A DNA stretch of 27,243 nucleotides from Beroe ovata (lineage: Eukaryota > Ctenophora > Nuda > Beroida > Beroidae), in the NCBI GenBank assembly GCA_946803715.1, contig CAMPET010000072.1, positions 15,628 through 42,870 on the forward strand, given 5' to 3'. This document shows, one piece after another, positions 8,701-18,580 of this stretch. A program made the translations under genes and the position numbers. Numbering within the stretch: position 1 is the stretch's first letter; every line of letters begins with the position of its first letter. The notes beneath the pieces are model-generated. The model saw only the letters and a program-made list of their open reading frames with translations, made no database searches and had not been told where the DNA came from.

Positions 8701-11700
8701 CTCCACTAACAAATTACCATATTTTACTTTTTCGTAGCCATCATTTTTACTAACCCCTAATATCTGCTATTTTCTCCTTACAATCACATTTCAGATGCTA
8801 CTGTAATTACAAGGTGAGTATTCTGATCAGGTTTTCAGTAACTAGATATTTGAAATATCAGTCACTCTAACCAAGCTCAATGAAAATTAGTCAAATTGAC
8901 TCTCCCTCCCTTACTGTTCCCCAATATGAACCAAGATGAACCATCGACAGTTTAGTACCTGCTAACAACAGCAGGTTCATTTTTCGGTCCAAGAAATATA
9001 TCATTTCGATCATTGACTTCTGTCTTCTGTGAATCATTCATTAATGAACATCGAAGTCGTGAGAACATCTACATCGCAACTGAGAAGAACAAAAGTTAAG
9101 GATGATCCTTTTGGATATGTAAGTATATGGTGTCAGTGGTCAATGATGGTCAATGATGGAATGTGTCCGCAAACATAAATTGAATTTTCTTCCTCCAATG
9201 AATGAAAGTGACTATTGTCAAAATACCATATTTTTCCCGATTTTCTCGTTTTCTTACTTAATTTATCATTCAGTGCGGCGTTATCACCGAATCGTTTTTA
9301 TAGACCTGACATACAAGGTAAAGTCATTACTAGTTCATTGCTATCTCGGATGCAAGAATGACAAAAATATGATTCATTTTGTCCTTTCTTACACCAGCCA
9401 CCAAGTCTATAATATAGACTCTATTGGGGGAATTTTTCGTAACCCATGCGACGCACGACTGAGTTTCCGATAGATATTATTCAGATGAAGGTTACGACTT
9501 GAAGATTCGTGTACGACTTGAAGATTCGAGCGAGTTTGCTGAGAATATATCTGTACAGTAGAATAAGAAACTAACCAATAACTGCTATCACCCCTATAGT
9601 AAACTGATCCAGATTCGGCGTATCACCGATAACTGACAATAACATATCACTTTTCAGTGGCATTAGTATCTATAGGTACGAGGATTTGGGACGTGCAGCG
9701 ATATGAAAATAGGGTATTCTGTCAAATCATTATCATGACAGATCAATACACATTCCACCCTTTCCATGTACCCTCCTCCTAGGTTGGAAAAAGAACCTGC
9801 ACCTGTCAAGAAGTCTGATGGGATTATCATCAATGTATCATCAAATGCGGCAGCAGCTAAACCAAGCAAAACGGATGACTCCGAGTAAGTTTGTGAAAGA
9901 AAATGATTTGGGAAATTACGATCAATGTGAATGCCACAATTTACAGTTTGTGGTAGAATTATTCCCTTCGTTTTTACACATCTATCACGTTGCAGGAAAC
10001 CCAAATCTGAGAAGATTGAACCCACGAAATACCAGAAGGACAAAATGAGTCTGGAAGAACGACAGTCTGCATTCCGTGAGATGCTACTCGATAGAGAGGT
10101 GTCAGCGTTTAGCACGTGGGATAAGGAGCTCCACAAGATAGTGTTTGATCCACGGTACTTGTTGCTCTCTGGTCGTGAGAGGAAACAGGCATACGAGGCG
10201 TTCATCAAGAGTAGAGCAGAGGATGAGAGAATTGAAAAGAGGAACAAGTTGAAGGATAACCGTGATGCGTTCAAGAAACTAATCGAAAAAGCAAATCTTT
10301 CCTCTCGGTAATTGTTCAATATATACATGATTTCGGTATCGCCTTCATTGGATCTGCGATATTCATCAACACTGGTAAAATAATCATTCTTCTTCAGTGC
10401 AACGTTCAGTGACTTTGCGCAGAAGTACGGCAAAGATCCCAAGTTTAAAGCGATCGAGAAAATGAAGGAGAGAGAACACTTGTTTCACGAGTGGAAGACG
10501 GAACAATCGGAGAAGAAGAAAGATTCGGACGATACCAAGGACGGAGAGGGGGGTAAAGAAGAGGTTGAGGATAGTACATCGACACGGGAGCGGAGTGCTG
10601 CTCGCGAGAAAACTCCACGAGAACGAACCCCTGCCAAGGATAAGAGTGAAGAACGGGCCCGGAGCAAAGAGGAGAGGTCCAGGAAAACATCAGAAAAACG
10701 GGAGTCTGGTGACAGGAGGGAATCGGGTGAAAAGAAGAGAGATCGGAAGGAATCGAAGGAATCCAAAGCTGCGAGAATTGTGAGTTTAGTGTGCCAGTCA
10801 CATCTTGACATGTTGAAGCCGTATGGCGCGAACACGATTGTGAATAGAAAGCGTATACGAGTTCAGTATCATAAACGCGCGCTGCAGTGCGCGGCGGGCG
10901 CGCATACTTGCATCAGCAAGCAGAGATGAAAGTGATAGGATAAAAGTGGGATCGGCACGGATAAGCAATTTTGTTCGCGTTTATTATTCGTTGATGGTGT
11001 TGTCGAATGGGCTTTTTAGCGTATCGCCCCGTTACTTGTTGTTGGGATAAAATCGTCTCGTCTTGTAATTGTTACCAAGTAGATGAAACATATTGCAGGT
11101 GAAAGAAGACTTCATGGAAATGCTGAAAACTGGAGATGTTCGAATCAGCCCCGATAGTCATTGGAGTAAGAAAAAGAAACATTTCTCTCAAGATGAGAGG
11201 TACAATTATATTTTTTGCGATATTTTCCATTTATTGCTGCGTCATTTTGCTCTTGAAATATCATCTGTTTAACCCCGATCAGGTACATTGCAGTTGGATC
11301 CTCATCAACGCGAGAGCAATACTTTTACGAGTATACAAAGTCATTGGAGGAGAAAGATAAAGAGCCGGAGCTCTCAGAGTCAGAGAAAAAAGCCTTAGCA
11401 AGGAAGGAGAGGGAGGCTGCTGCAATGAAGAAACGAGAGGGCGAAGTTGCGAGAAAACAGGTACTACAGGGTTGTTGGCTACTAATCAAAATTTCGAAAT
11501 TATTCAGCTCTCTATTGAACTTGCATAGCAGCGGTGCAGCTGTTTGTATGTTCACGCTGTCTGCACCTCTGTATCACTCGATAATTGGAACTACAGACAC
11601 TACTTCCCCCACAGGTGGACCAGAACAGGGAATGGGAGAGGGAGCGGGGTGCTCACGCGAGAGAAGAGGCGCAGCAACACTTCCTCGCCCTCCTCCACGA

Positions 11701-12996
11701 TATGGTCAGAGATGCGGATGCGTCGTGGAGAAAAACTCGTAAACAACTCCGTGAGGATTCGAGATGGGAGTTGTGCGCACTTATTGACGCTGAACAGAAA
11801 GAAAAACACTTCATGGAGCATATTGAGAATTTGTCAAACAAACGAAAACGGTCGTTTAGGAAGTTATTGGATGAGTGTGAGCATGTAAGTGAAAAGATAG
11901 AGTTCCATGAACACCCATCATTATGACATCCATCTTGATCTATGTTGTTATCGTTATGCCTTAAAACTTCTCCAGCTGACTCTGACCTCAACTTGGAAGG
12001 AGATAAGGCGGAAGATCAAGCANGTTCTATCCACGGTTATTTGTGTCGCCTCATGGAATCATAATGAGTCTCAAGGGTCCTGTGCGACTACTTGAGACTC
12101 ATTATGATTCCTGATGGTCTGTAATGACAGCTTATGGTTCCCTATTTGGTCACTGATGATCATGGATGTTCGAACTCGAGAAATAGTATCAGTAATCGAT
12201 ATTCTCAACTCGAGAAGTGTTATCTGTGGCTTGAATTGCTGTCATAGTCATCAGTCGGGCTTTAAATCAACGTAGGTCGGGGACCTTGTTGTGTGCGATT
12301 GGTTTTTCATTCTTATTTGGGACTCAGATGAGCTGAAGCTCTTGATATTCTCACTTAAATAAACATGTGCATTAATGTCAGTATTTCAAAAAAACGCAGA
12401 ACTGAAATTGACATTAATGCACATTAATGCACATTAATGCACATTAATGCACGTTGCATCCCCCCCGACTGATTGTGAAAAAGAATAACATCCCCGATTG
12501 CTCATTTCCCTTTACTTTTCCCTTTACTTTCAGGAGAGAGAAGCCGAATTCCAAAAACATGTCAAAGATAAGGTTGCCACAGCTAAAACTGAGTTCAAGC
12601 AGCTATTGAAGGAGATAAAGTGCGTATCTCACAAATCTAAGGAGATATTGAGAGGACCCAATGGAGATTCACATATGCGAGAAATCCGACAATTCCTGAC
12701 GGTAAATCTATCATAAGTTTACAGCTCAATCCAAATTTTCTGTTTCACAACCAAGTGTTCAGATCAATTTTTCTGTTTCCAAATTCAAGTGTTCTGTTAT
12801 TAAGTTTACTTTGAGCGTCTGCTCGATTGCTGAACTGTGAATTGATATGGTGAAATCCTTTAAGAACGACAAGCGTGGACTGGTCCTGGACGATTTACCA
12901 GAAGAACGGGATCAGATTTTGGACGATCACTTATCTGAGATAGAGAAGTACGGACCACCGCCACCGCCAACCGCCACTAGACCTTCCAAAAGATGA
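5783..12996 (+). CDS. TCERG1: Transcription elongation regulator 1 homologue (3 WW, 6 FF domains), 16 exons, broken in FF5
   Basis: TCERG1/CA150 couples RNA polymerase II elongation to splicing: WW domains bind proline-rich splicing factors and FF domains bind the phosphorylated CTD. Exons: 5783-6586, 6709-6871, 6977-7129, 7237-7449, 7534-7695, 7799-8164, 8470-8515, 9783-9884, 9996-10307, 10398-10779, 11099-11199, 11283-11460, 11615-11884, 11976-12023 (broken), 12534-12701, 12865-12996; phases agree throughout. Exon 1 encodes PPG(L/M/I) repeats and a Gly/Arg-rich tract. WW1 is in exon 2 (VWIEYKNDQGRPYYYN), WW2 in exon 4, WW3 in exon 6 (GTPWCVVWTGDMRSFFYN, nearly identical to vertebrate WW3). 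FF1 starts near 10060 (FSTWDKELHKIVFDPRYLLL); FF2 spans exons 9-10, FF3 exons 11-12, FF4 exon 13, FF6 exons 15-16. FF5 stops after TLTSTWKEIRRKIK at the N (12023). The C-terminus PPPPPTATRPSKR matches the family. Exon 10 adds a long Arg/Ser/Glu-rich insert. Total is about 1,199 codons; human has 1,098. Confidence 0.92.
7884..7901 (+). repeat. CAA repeat coding a short polyglutamine in TCERG1
   Basis: Five CAA codons follow GAG in exon 6, giving EQQQQQHH in the linker before WW3. Such repeats are prone to length polymorphism. Confidence 0.8.
8516..9782 (+). other. Longest TCERG1 intron (intron 7)
   Basis: This 1,267-bp intron separates a 46-nt exon from exon 8. Phase 2 is kept by direct joining (AA + G gives Lys). 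It contains pseudo-exon-like pieces such as 8796-8813, which lies between an AG and a GTGAGT but would break the frame at exon 8. I see no gene or mobile element in it. Confidence 0.6.
12023..12023. other. Ambiguous base inside TCERG1 exon 14
   Basis: A single N interrupts the FF5 coding sequence. The sequence before it matches FF5 of TCERG1 (STWKEIRRKIK); what follows does not continue the domain in the same frame. It probably marks an unresolved junction or a collapsed gap in the assembly. Confidence 0.8.
12055..12111. repeat. Perfect 21-bp inverted repeat with 15-nt loop
   Basis: Bases 12055-12075 (GGAATCATAATGAGTCTCAA plus G) are the exact reverse complement of 12091-12111, with a 15-nt spacer. 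It starts 32 bases after the N at 12023. This could be a real hairpin or MITE-like insertion, or a fold-back assembly artefact. Confidence 0.9.
12367..12450. repeat. ACATTAATGC tandem array with an inverted copy
   Basis: Four exact tandem copies of the decamer ACATTAATGC fill 12411-12450. Bases 12367-12380 (GTGCATTAATGTCA) are the perfect reverse complement of 12409-12422, so the array faces an inverted copy across about 28 nt. It lies in the TCERG1 intron between the broken FF5 exon and exon 15. Confidence 0.9.
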
Positions 12997-13518
12997 AGGG
13001 CCGTTAGAACGTACTCCTCAATTTCAGTTTTATTCATGACACCGAAGAATTACATTTTGAATGTGTTTGAATTTAATTTTATCAGCCCAATTCATCATGG
13101 TTATATCTAGTATCTACTGATAGCAGCATCACACTGATAATATAAGTGCGAGTCAGATCATTGATCACTATCAGTGATTACTGATGATGTGGACAAAAAA
13201 TTCTGGCAACATGAACATTATCTGCAATTTATAACTTTTAAGAGGCTCTGATATGATTATTTGATATAATTATTTTGTTCAGTCTGAAACTTGGAGCTTA
13301 TGACCATGACATCTTGATCTAATCTTATCTATCTGGCCGGGCCGTGATCTATTTATATGGCCTTAGCGTGTTTTAGTTTTACCGTCGGCGTCGCTCGTAA
13401 TCAAAATTATATCTTGGCGGCTTGGCCTTCGTGGAGTGGCTTGCGCATGAAAAGAAGTTCGCGCCACGCGCGCGCAAAACGCAATTCTCCAGGGTCTTTT
13501 GCGCGCGCAAAAAACGCT

Positions 13519-13598
13519 TTGCCGGATGTTATCAGAGCTGTCCACTAGACTGTGTCTTGAGCGCGCGCAAGAAACAGTGGACAAATAACATCCGGCAA
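13519..13598. repeat. CGCG-centred palindromic repeat, about 80 bp (MITE-like)
   Basis: The left end TTGCCGGATGTTATC is the reverse complement of the right end GATAACATCCGGCAA (one mismatch here, AAATAACATCCGGCAA). Inner arms carry CTGTCCACT and AGTGGAC, and the centre is a GCGCGCGC block. The same ends occur at 22385-22465 and the right end at 708-746. I see no clear target-site duplication for this copy. Confidence 0.75.
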
Positions 13599-13600
13599 CC

Positions 13601-13636
13601 GCGGCTTGTGTCAGCGGTCTGGCATCGCCCGACAAT
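13601..13636 (+). repeat. Dispersed repeat copy, pairs with 537-573
   Basis: Begins GCGGCTTGTGTCAGCGGTCT and matches 537-573 with about four substitutions in 36 bases. It abuts the right end of the palindromic element at 13519-13598. Confidence 0.6.
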
Positions 13637-14030
13637 TAAATTTCGACAATCAATTCATGACAAAACGATGTCTTAAAAAATTACAAAACAACATTACAGT
13701 ATGTCATGTGCACACGTTGCGCGCCCCTGTTCTACTCAGTGAACTGAAAAGTCGTAGAAAGGAGTATTTGGGTCACGCAGCGCGGGAACAGTATGTCACA
13801 ATGCATGATGCAGTCAATTGCTTTTAGCCGTCATGCAAGATTTTACATGTTTACATGTGTTGTTTGCATTTGTAGACATTTATGTTGATGGCTAGATAAC
13901 ACCAGATTTAGGGTGATAACACCTTTATGTTGATTACATCAGATTTATGACAGTTTCATTTCCAGGGAAACTATGTGTGATGAACTTTACTGGCGATGTT
14001 GAATGATTCTTTGCTGGAAATATAGAGGAG

Positions 14031-15251
14031 ATGGGGCGCTTTTCATGTGGAATAAGCAACTGCAAGTTCAAATTTTGTTCAGGGGCTGAACACATCGAAC
14101 ACTTACGTATATGTCATGGTTTTATGTATTCCAGTGAGCCAGTGCAGGCATCTTCTGCTGAGGAAATCAGTGTTCCCACTGTTATATTTCAAGACCCATC
14201 TCAAGACTATGATGTTTATGTAAGTTATTGTCCTGATAACTGTTCTGATGGCACATCTTGTTCCTCAATGTTCCAGGATCCCAAATATATAACAGCTGAA
14301 CTTTCAAAACATTTCAAGCCATGGTTTGCTAGTGTTTCCTTAGGGCCACAGTCTACTGGTGACTTCTATGATGACCGTGCCCTTCATTTGCAGAAGGTTA
14401 AAATCTTTGTTGCATTACTCTCCCCTGAGTACTGTTCAGATGATCAGTGTAAAATGGAATATCAGTTTGCTTTCAAATCATTGAAGAAACCTGTCCTACC
14501 AGTCATGATCAGACCTGGTACAATCAGCTCGACTATCCAAGCATATATCCAACAAGATGGGAGGGTTCCATTCTTCCTCAGTGATCCTATCAATGGAGAA
14601 GTCCAGTTCAAGGAGAAGATGGGGTTTCTTGTTGGTGCAATCAAAAGTATGATGGGATCAGTCGATACTGCATCAGCATCAAGCCAGTTGAACCACCTTT
14701 CCCTTGAAGATAGCACTGCACCAACTTGTCCCCCATCATACGTGGATGTGGTTTCCATGCAAACAGCTCTTCTCGATGAAAATATCCGAGGCAGAGTACC
14801 AAGAGTTGGAGATCACGTTATTGCTCACTGGATCAAACATTCTTATTTCACTGCTACAATTGTTCGGTTCATCAAGGAGGATATGAAGTTTGAAATAAGG
14901 TGGGATGATGAGGATGAAAGTGGCCGATTTCCCTCCCTTACAATGGTTGCCCTGAATAAAATTCCAGATCCGCAAGAAATGGTTGTTGGATTGAGAGTGT
15001 TTTTCCCACAGGGAAGTTACAGCGGTGAGGAAGGTGTCAGAACAGGAGGGATGAGGTTTCATGAGGGGGTCATACGGAAAGTTGAAAATTGCAATGGTAA
15101 CAGAGTGCGTTGCTATGGAGAACATTTGAAAGGTAGGGATGATGGAAAATGGGTCACATATTCTGGATATTGTAAAGAATTCTGCTGTTTTTCTGATGAG
15201 CTGAGAGTTGCACCTAACCCATATGATGTCCTACATGCATATAGTGAGTAA
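14031..15251 (+). CDS. C2H2-like finger + TIR domain + two Tudor-like modules, intronless
   Basis: This single open frame encodes 406 residues. Residues 6-29 can form a zinc finger (C6, C11, H24, H29: C-x4-C-x12-H-x4-H). A TIR domain covers about 59-205: it opens with DYDVYVSYCPDN (strand A), has KIFVALLSPEYC (strand D) and KPVLPVMIRPG (strand E). The motif QCKME places E143 where TIR NADases carry the catalytic glutamate of WCxxE. Residues 254-312 read as a Tudor-like barrel (RVGDHVIAHWIKHSYFTATI, then FEIRWDDEDESGRFP). Residues about 316-398 look like a second, more divergent one (GLRVFFPQGSYSGEEG, YCKEFCCFSDELRVAP). There is no signal peptide or membrane segment, so it should act in the cytosol or nucleus. 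TIR domains scaffold immune signalling or cleave NAD+; Tudor-like folds bind methylated Lys/Arg. The combined role is unknown. The start is the first ATG and directly precedes the finger. ATTAAA at 15340 may be a polyadenylation signal. Confidence 0.88.
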   Translation: MGRFSCGISNCKFKFCSGAEHIEHLRICHGFMYSSEPVQASSAEEISVPTVIFQDPSQDYDVYVSYCPDNCSDGTSCSSMFQDPKYITAELSKHFKPWFASVSLGPQSTGDFYDDRALHLQKVKIFVALLSPEYCSDDQCKMEYQFAFKSLKKPVLPVMIRPGTISSTIQAYIQQDGRVPFFLSDPINGEVQFKEKMGFLVGAIKSMMGSVDTASASSQLNHLSLEDSTAPTCPPSYVDVVSMQTALLDENIRGRVPRVGDHVIAHWIKHSYFTATIVRFIKEDMKFEIRWDDEDESGRFPSLTMVALNKIPDPQEMVVGLRVFFPQGSYSGEEGVRTGGMRFHEGVIRKVENCNGNRVRCYGEHLKGRDDGKWVTYSGYCKEFCCFSDELRVAPNPYDVLHAYSE

Positions 15252-16032
15252 TGAACTGTCAGATAAGCTAGTATCTACGGCTTCAGGTGATTTAGCATTT
15301 TGATTATGCAGTTTAGTTAAGATCAGCCAGCTGAACACTATTAAATGAGTTTATGTATTATCTTTGCCGCGTTTATTATGTTGATTGCCAGTTGACCATT
15401 GGCTATGATAAGTTTTTCCATGAAGTCTCAGTTTAGTTTTAAGATTTTAAGAGTGATTGATTGATTTATGACTATTGTGAGTATTATCGACAGAATGTAA
15501 ATACTAAATATGTAATATAGTTAATACCGATTGATGCTAATTACCATTGAAAATATTGCTTGAGTGTCTTTCAAAAATTCAATGAATCCTTCATCCTGCT
15601 GCGCTCTTCTCTGACATGGCATTGAATGGAGCGATCGAGGATCAATGAAGATTGGTCAAAATATTCAGCTTATGCTGAAAGATCAATTATGTGGGCAATA
15701 TCTATATATCCAATGGGAACAAGCTCTTTATTGAAATTCACATGTATCTCACTTCAAGGTATAAGAAAAACTTTGTTTGCCCTTATGCTGCCGTTGAAAA
15801 ACACCTCAGTACTTACCCATACTTAGTTTTGTCTGAAAAGTCCAAATTTGAGACAAATCTATTCTATTCTAAATCATTATTGTTCTTCGATGCAAAATAA
15901 CAGTGATATATCTAATCTCACTAAAATTGATGACAAAAAAACACCCTCTCTAGTCGTAAGTCGTCTGCAATAGACAATTGACAGCTGTTTTTCAGTGTCT
16001 TGGTCCACGTAGACACTGTCCGCTTTATACAG

Positions 16033-16068
16033 TTGTCAAGTTTCATCATGTTGTCGAGTTTCATCATG
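16033..16068 (+). repeat. 18-bp tandem repeat, 2 copies
   Basis: The unit TTGTCAAGTTTCATCATG is followed at once by TTGTCGAGTTTCATCATG, one substitution apart. Confidence 0.85.
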
Positions 16069-16308
16069 TTTGTTGTATTGGCAATCTGTTGAGCTGCAGC
16101 GCAATAGTGTCTAAAAATCACGGCTAGTGCAGACTTTCAATCTGATCTGCACATCTTAACCCCATGCCACACCTTTTTGGGAACAATGCTTAGTAACGCT
16201 ATGTAAGAGTACGAACGTATATTGAGATCAAATCTATATATATGTGATGTGTTCAGTTATATAATCATCGGTATACCTGACAATAGGTGTATTATATATG
16301 TGCGATTA

Positions 16309-16410
16309 TGTTTGCGCGTGTGTGTTTATATGTGTATGTTTGTGTGTGTGCGTGTGTGTGTGTGTGTGTTTGTGTGTGTGTGTCTGTGTGTCTGTGTGCG
16401 TGTGTGCTGG
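16309..16410 (+). repeat. TG-rich microsatellite with CG/TC interruptions
   Basis: About 100 bases of alternating TG with occasional TT, CG and TC, long enough to give false Val/Cys-rich open frames in two registers. It is likely variable in length. Confidence 0.95.
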
Positions 16411-17177
16411 TTTGTATGAGAAAATCAACCGAAAGTTGAGATTCATAAGAAAGGATTATCATCAGTCATATAATGACAGGGTATTAATTAACTTCGTTTA
16501 ACTCAAGTGTATTTTACTCTACAGCTTCCCAGTTTTTTCTCGTTGATATCTGACTGTTTTGGTCAAAATTCGTGCCGTGCTGATAAAGTTAATGATCGGC
16601 TTAGGTCCCCGGAGACTGTGGTCTGTTGAGGTTGTAGTACTGGTTGACACCCAATGCATACTATACTCCCCCGCACTTTATTTAATAAATTTATGAATTC
16701 ATTCTTCATAATGTAGTTCACAGCATTAATGACAGTGGCCGGTGAGCTGACGTTAGCGTTTGGTTTGATAAATGATTACGCCACGCGACAAGTAGAGTGG
16801 GATTGATATTTATAAAGGAGCAAGGGGGAGAGATAGCTTAGGTCCTCTCTAAAAGTGCTAACTATCTGCTCTCATTATGAGTATATTCCTGGAGTCTGGA
16901 GGATTAAACCCAGTTTATTGCACTAACCATTGTAGCATTATCCAGTAACCATTATACGGCATACGCTAACCATTGCAGCTTAGAACCACGCTCATTCCAA
17001 TGGTGTACATAGTACACTGTGGTATACATAGTACATGATCATATCATTAATGGAGGAGAGCATATTATTCAGATAGTATATGTATACACGGGGGCCCTCC
17101 TGTAACCTACCTCTGCTGCGGTGGAGAGCCCCATGAGCTACACTCTACAGAGGGACCCATGACTCTAGTGGGGACCC

Positions 17178-17197
17178 ATGACCAATGGTCATTGGTC
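17178..17197. repeat. Short perfect palindrome
   Basis: TGACCAATG and CATTGGTCA flank a GT spacer, a 9-bp perfect inverted repeat. CCAAT cores on both strands might bind a CCAAT-box factor, but nothing else supports a promoter here. Confidence 0.6.
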
Positions 17198-18062
17198 ACC
17201 ATGTGGAACAGTTCTTGAGCTCACATGCAGACTGCAGAGAGAGAGAGAGATAATAGTACTCTCGAGTTTGTCTCTGAAAAGTAGAGACACGAGACTTATC
17301 GCATGTGTTGAGCAGTTGATCAGAGTGTGAGTAGCACTTACTCCTGTGTCTATAGTATGTTAAGTTATTGTATTGTCACGTCATCGATATGTACAGACAC
17401 ACGGAGTAGTTTTTGTCATTCCCTGCTACAGCTGCTGCTGAGACACATTTGCGATATGCGCTGCAGTTGCTAAATCGTCCCTGTATGTATGAATTTCCCT
17501 TAGAATAGAAGTTTTTTTGCCTGATTAAGAAGTGAAATTTACAGTTGCCTGGTTGAAACCGATTGTCCTGGTCTCCTAATTGTTGCTAATTGCATTTGCA
17601 AGGTGTCATAATAACTGAATATGACATTTTCCTGCGACTCTTGACAAACTTATGTAATAATTGTAATAAATTATTAATATGTAATTATCGCCCACTTTGT
17701 TGACGCTATAGGTGCTAGTGTCACTCCATTGTGAAGTGTAGAGTGACGTTTCACGTTGAGTGTCACATATCCGGAGCATAAAACAAAGAGTGAGAGAAAC
17801 CTATTAAATAATAATAATAAAGTGTAATCAGTTTACATTAAGTCACAACAGTAGTCACAATGTAGTTAGTTTCGTACAGCAATTTTTTGTCGAGGGGGGA
17901 ACTTTATTTGTTTTTCAACTTTAACTTTTAGAATAATGCATATTGTCTGAACTCAAACGACAACATAATACGGGGTCAGGGTTAGGATAAGGGAAGGACT
18001 TATTCTAACTCCGGGCCTGGCCCTGACTCTTGGACCTACTTGGTCGGTCTGTTAGGAATGAG

Positions 18063-18092
18063 ACTGCCCTATTAGCCAACTCCTAGGGCAGT
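18063..18092. repeat. 9-bp hairpin
   Basis: ACTGCCCTA and TAGGGCAGT form a perfect stem around a 12-nt loop. No adjoining structure identifies a known RNA. Confidence 0.5.
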
Positions 18093-18580
18093 AAGGCATT
18101 GCCTATGCTTATCTTATTATTTGTTGTTGTTTTACAAATCTTTCTGCAATTTTCCCCTTAGTTAGGACACTATAAGTGAATAGTGAAAATTTACTTCATT
18201 GCTGTGTGTATATTTGTCGACAGGTGTTTACTGTTTAACTCATGATCGCATTATGTTATTCAATATTCACTGTCCTTTGTATACAACGAATCCTCTCTTC
18301 CACTGTCATCCATGAGATGGCAATGATAAAGATGCGTTCTCCGGGATGAAACTTGTCAATAGTTTTTTCTGAATACAATTTCTCCGTCTCTACAATGATC
18401 TCAAATTGATATGATGACCTCTAATCAGGCGGATTCCTAGATAATTAGATTTACAAAATTAATCTGATAATGATATCAATAATCCGATCCGCATTCCGCA
18501 TGTGAGTTTTGTGACTGCGATTTCCTTCCTATTATGGATCACACGATACTGCGCTGAAAATCACATCGAGTTGAAACTAG

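Larger units (their letters stand above)
12997..14030. other. TCERG1-TIR gene intergenic region
   Basis: This is about 1.03 kb with no supported gene. AT-rich sequence up to 13350 gives way to a CGCG-rich repeat zone (13440-13640), listed separately. Between 13875 and 13950 an imperfect direct repeat carries TTTATGTTGAT twice, each followed by an ACACCAGATTTA-like block. TTTCATTTCCAG near 13964 looks like a 3' splice site and may end a 5'-UTR intron of the TIR gene. Short open frames over the CGCG zone are low-complexity and not credible genes. Confidence 0.55.

Noticed and set aside
8796-8813. Micro-exon-like stretch between TTTCAG and GTGAGT
   Set aside because: Including it leaves phase 0 before exon 8, which then hits a TGA within 12 codons; direct joining of 8515 to 9783 keeps the frame.
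9663-10442. 259-codon open frame on the minus strand
   Set aside because: It runs antisense across TCERG1 exons 8-10 and their introns; the + strand encodes clear FF1 and FF2 domains, and the minus product shows no recognisable domain.
13357-13676. Overlapping frames over the CGCG zone
   Set aside because: Low-complexity Ala/Arg/Cys translations of palindromic repeats, present in several frames and both strands at once.
15626-15900. Two overlapping frames of 66 and 69 codons
   Set aside because: No good start context, no homology I recognise, no adjoining exons with consistent splice phases. The second starts with GTG and opens only just upstream.
16222-16501. Val/Cys-rich open frames
   Set aside because: They are translations of the TG microsatellite in two registers.
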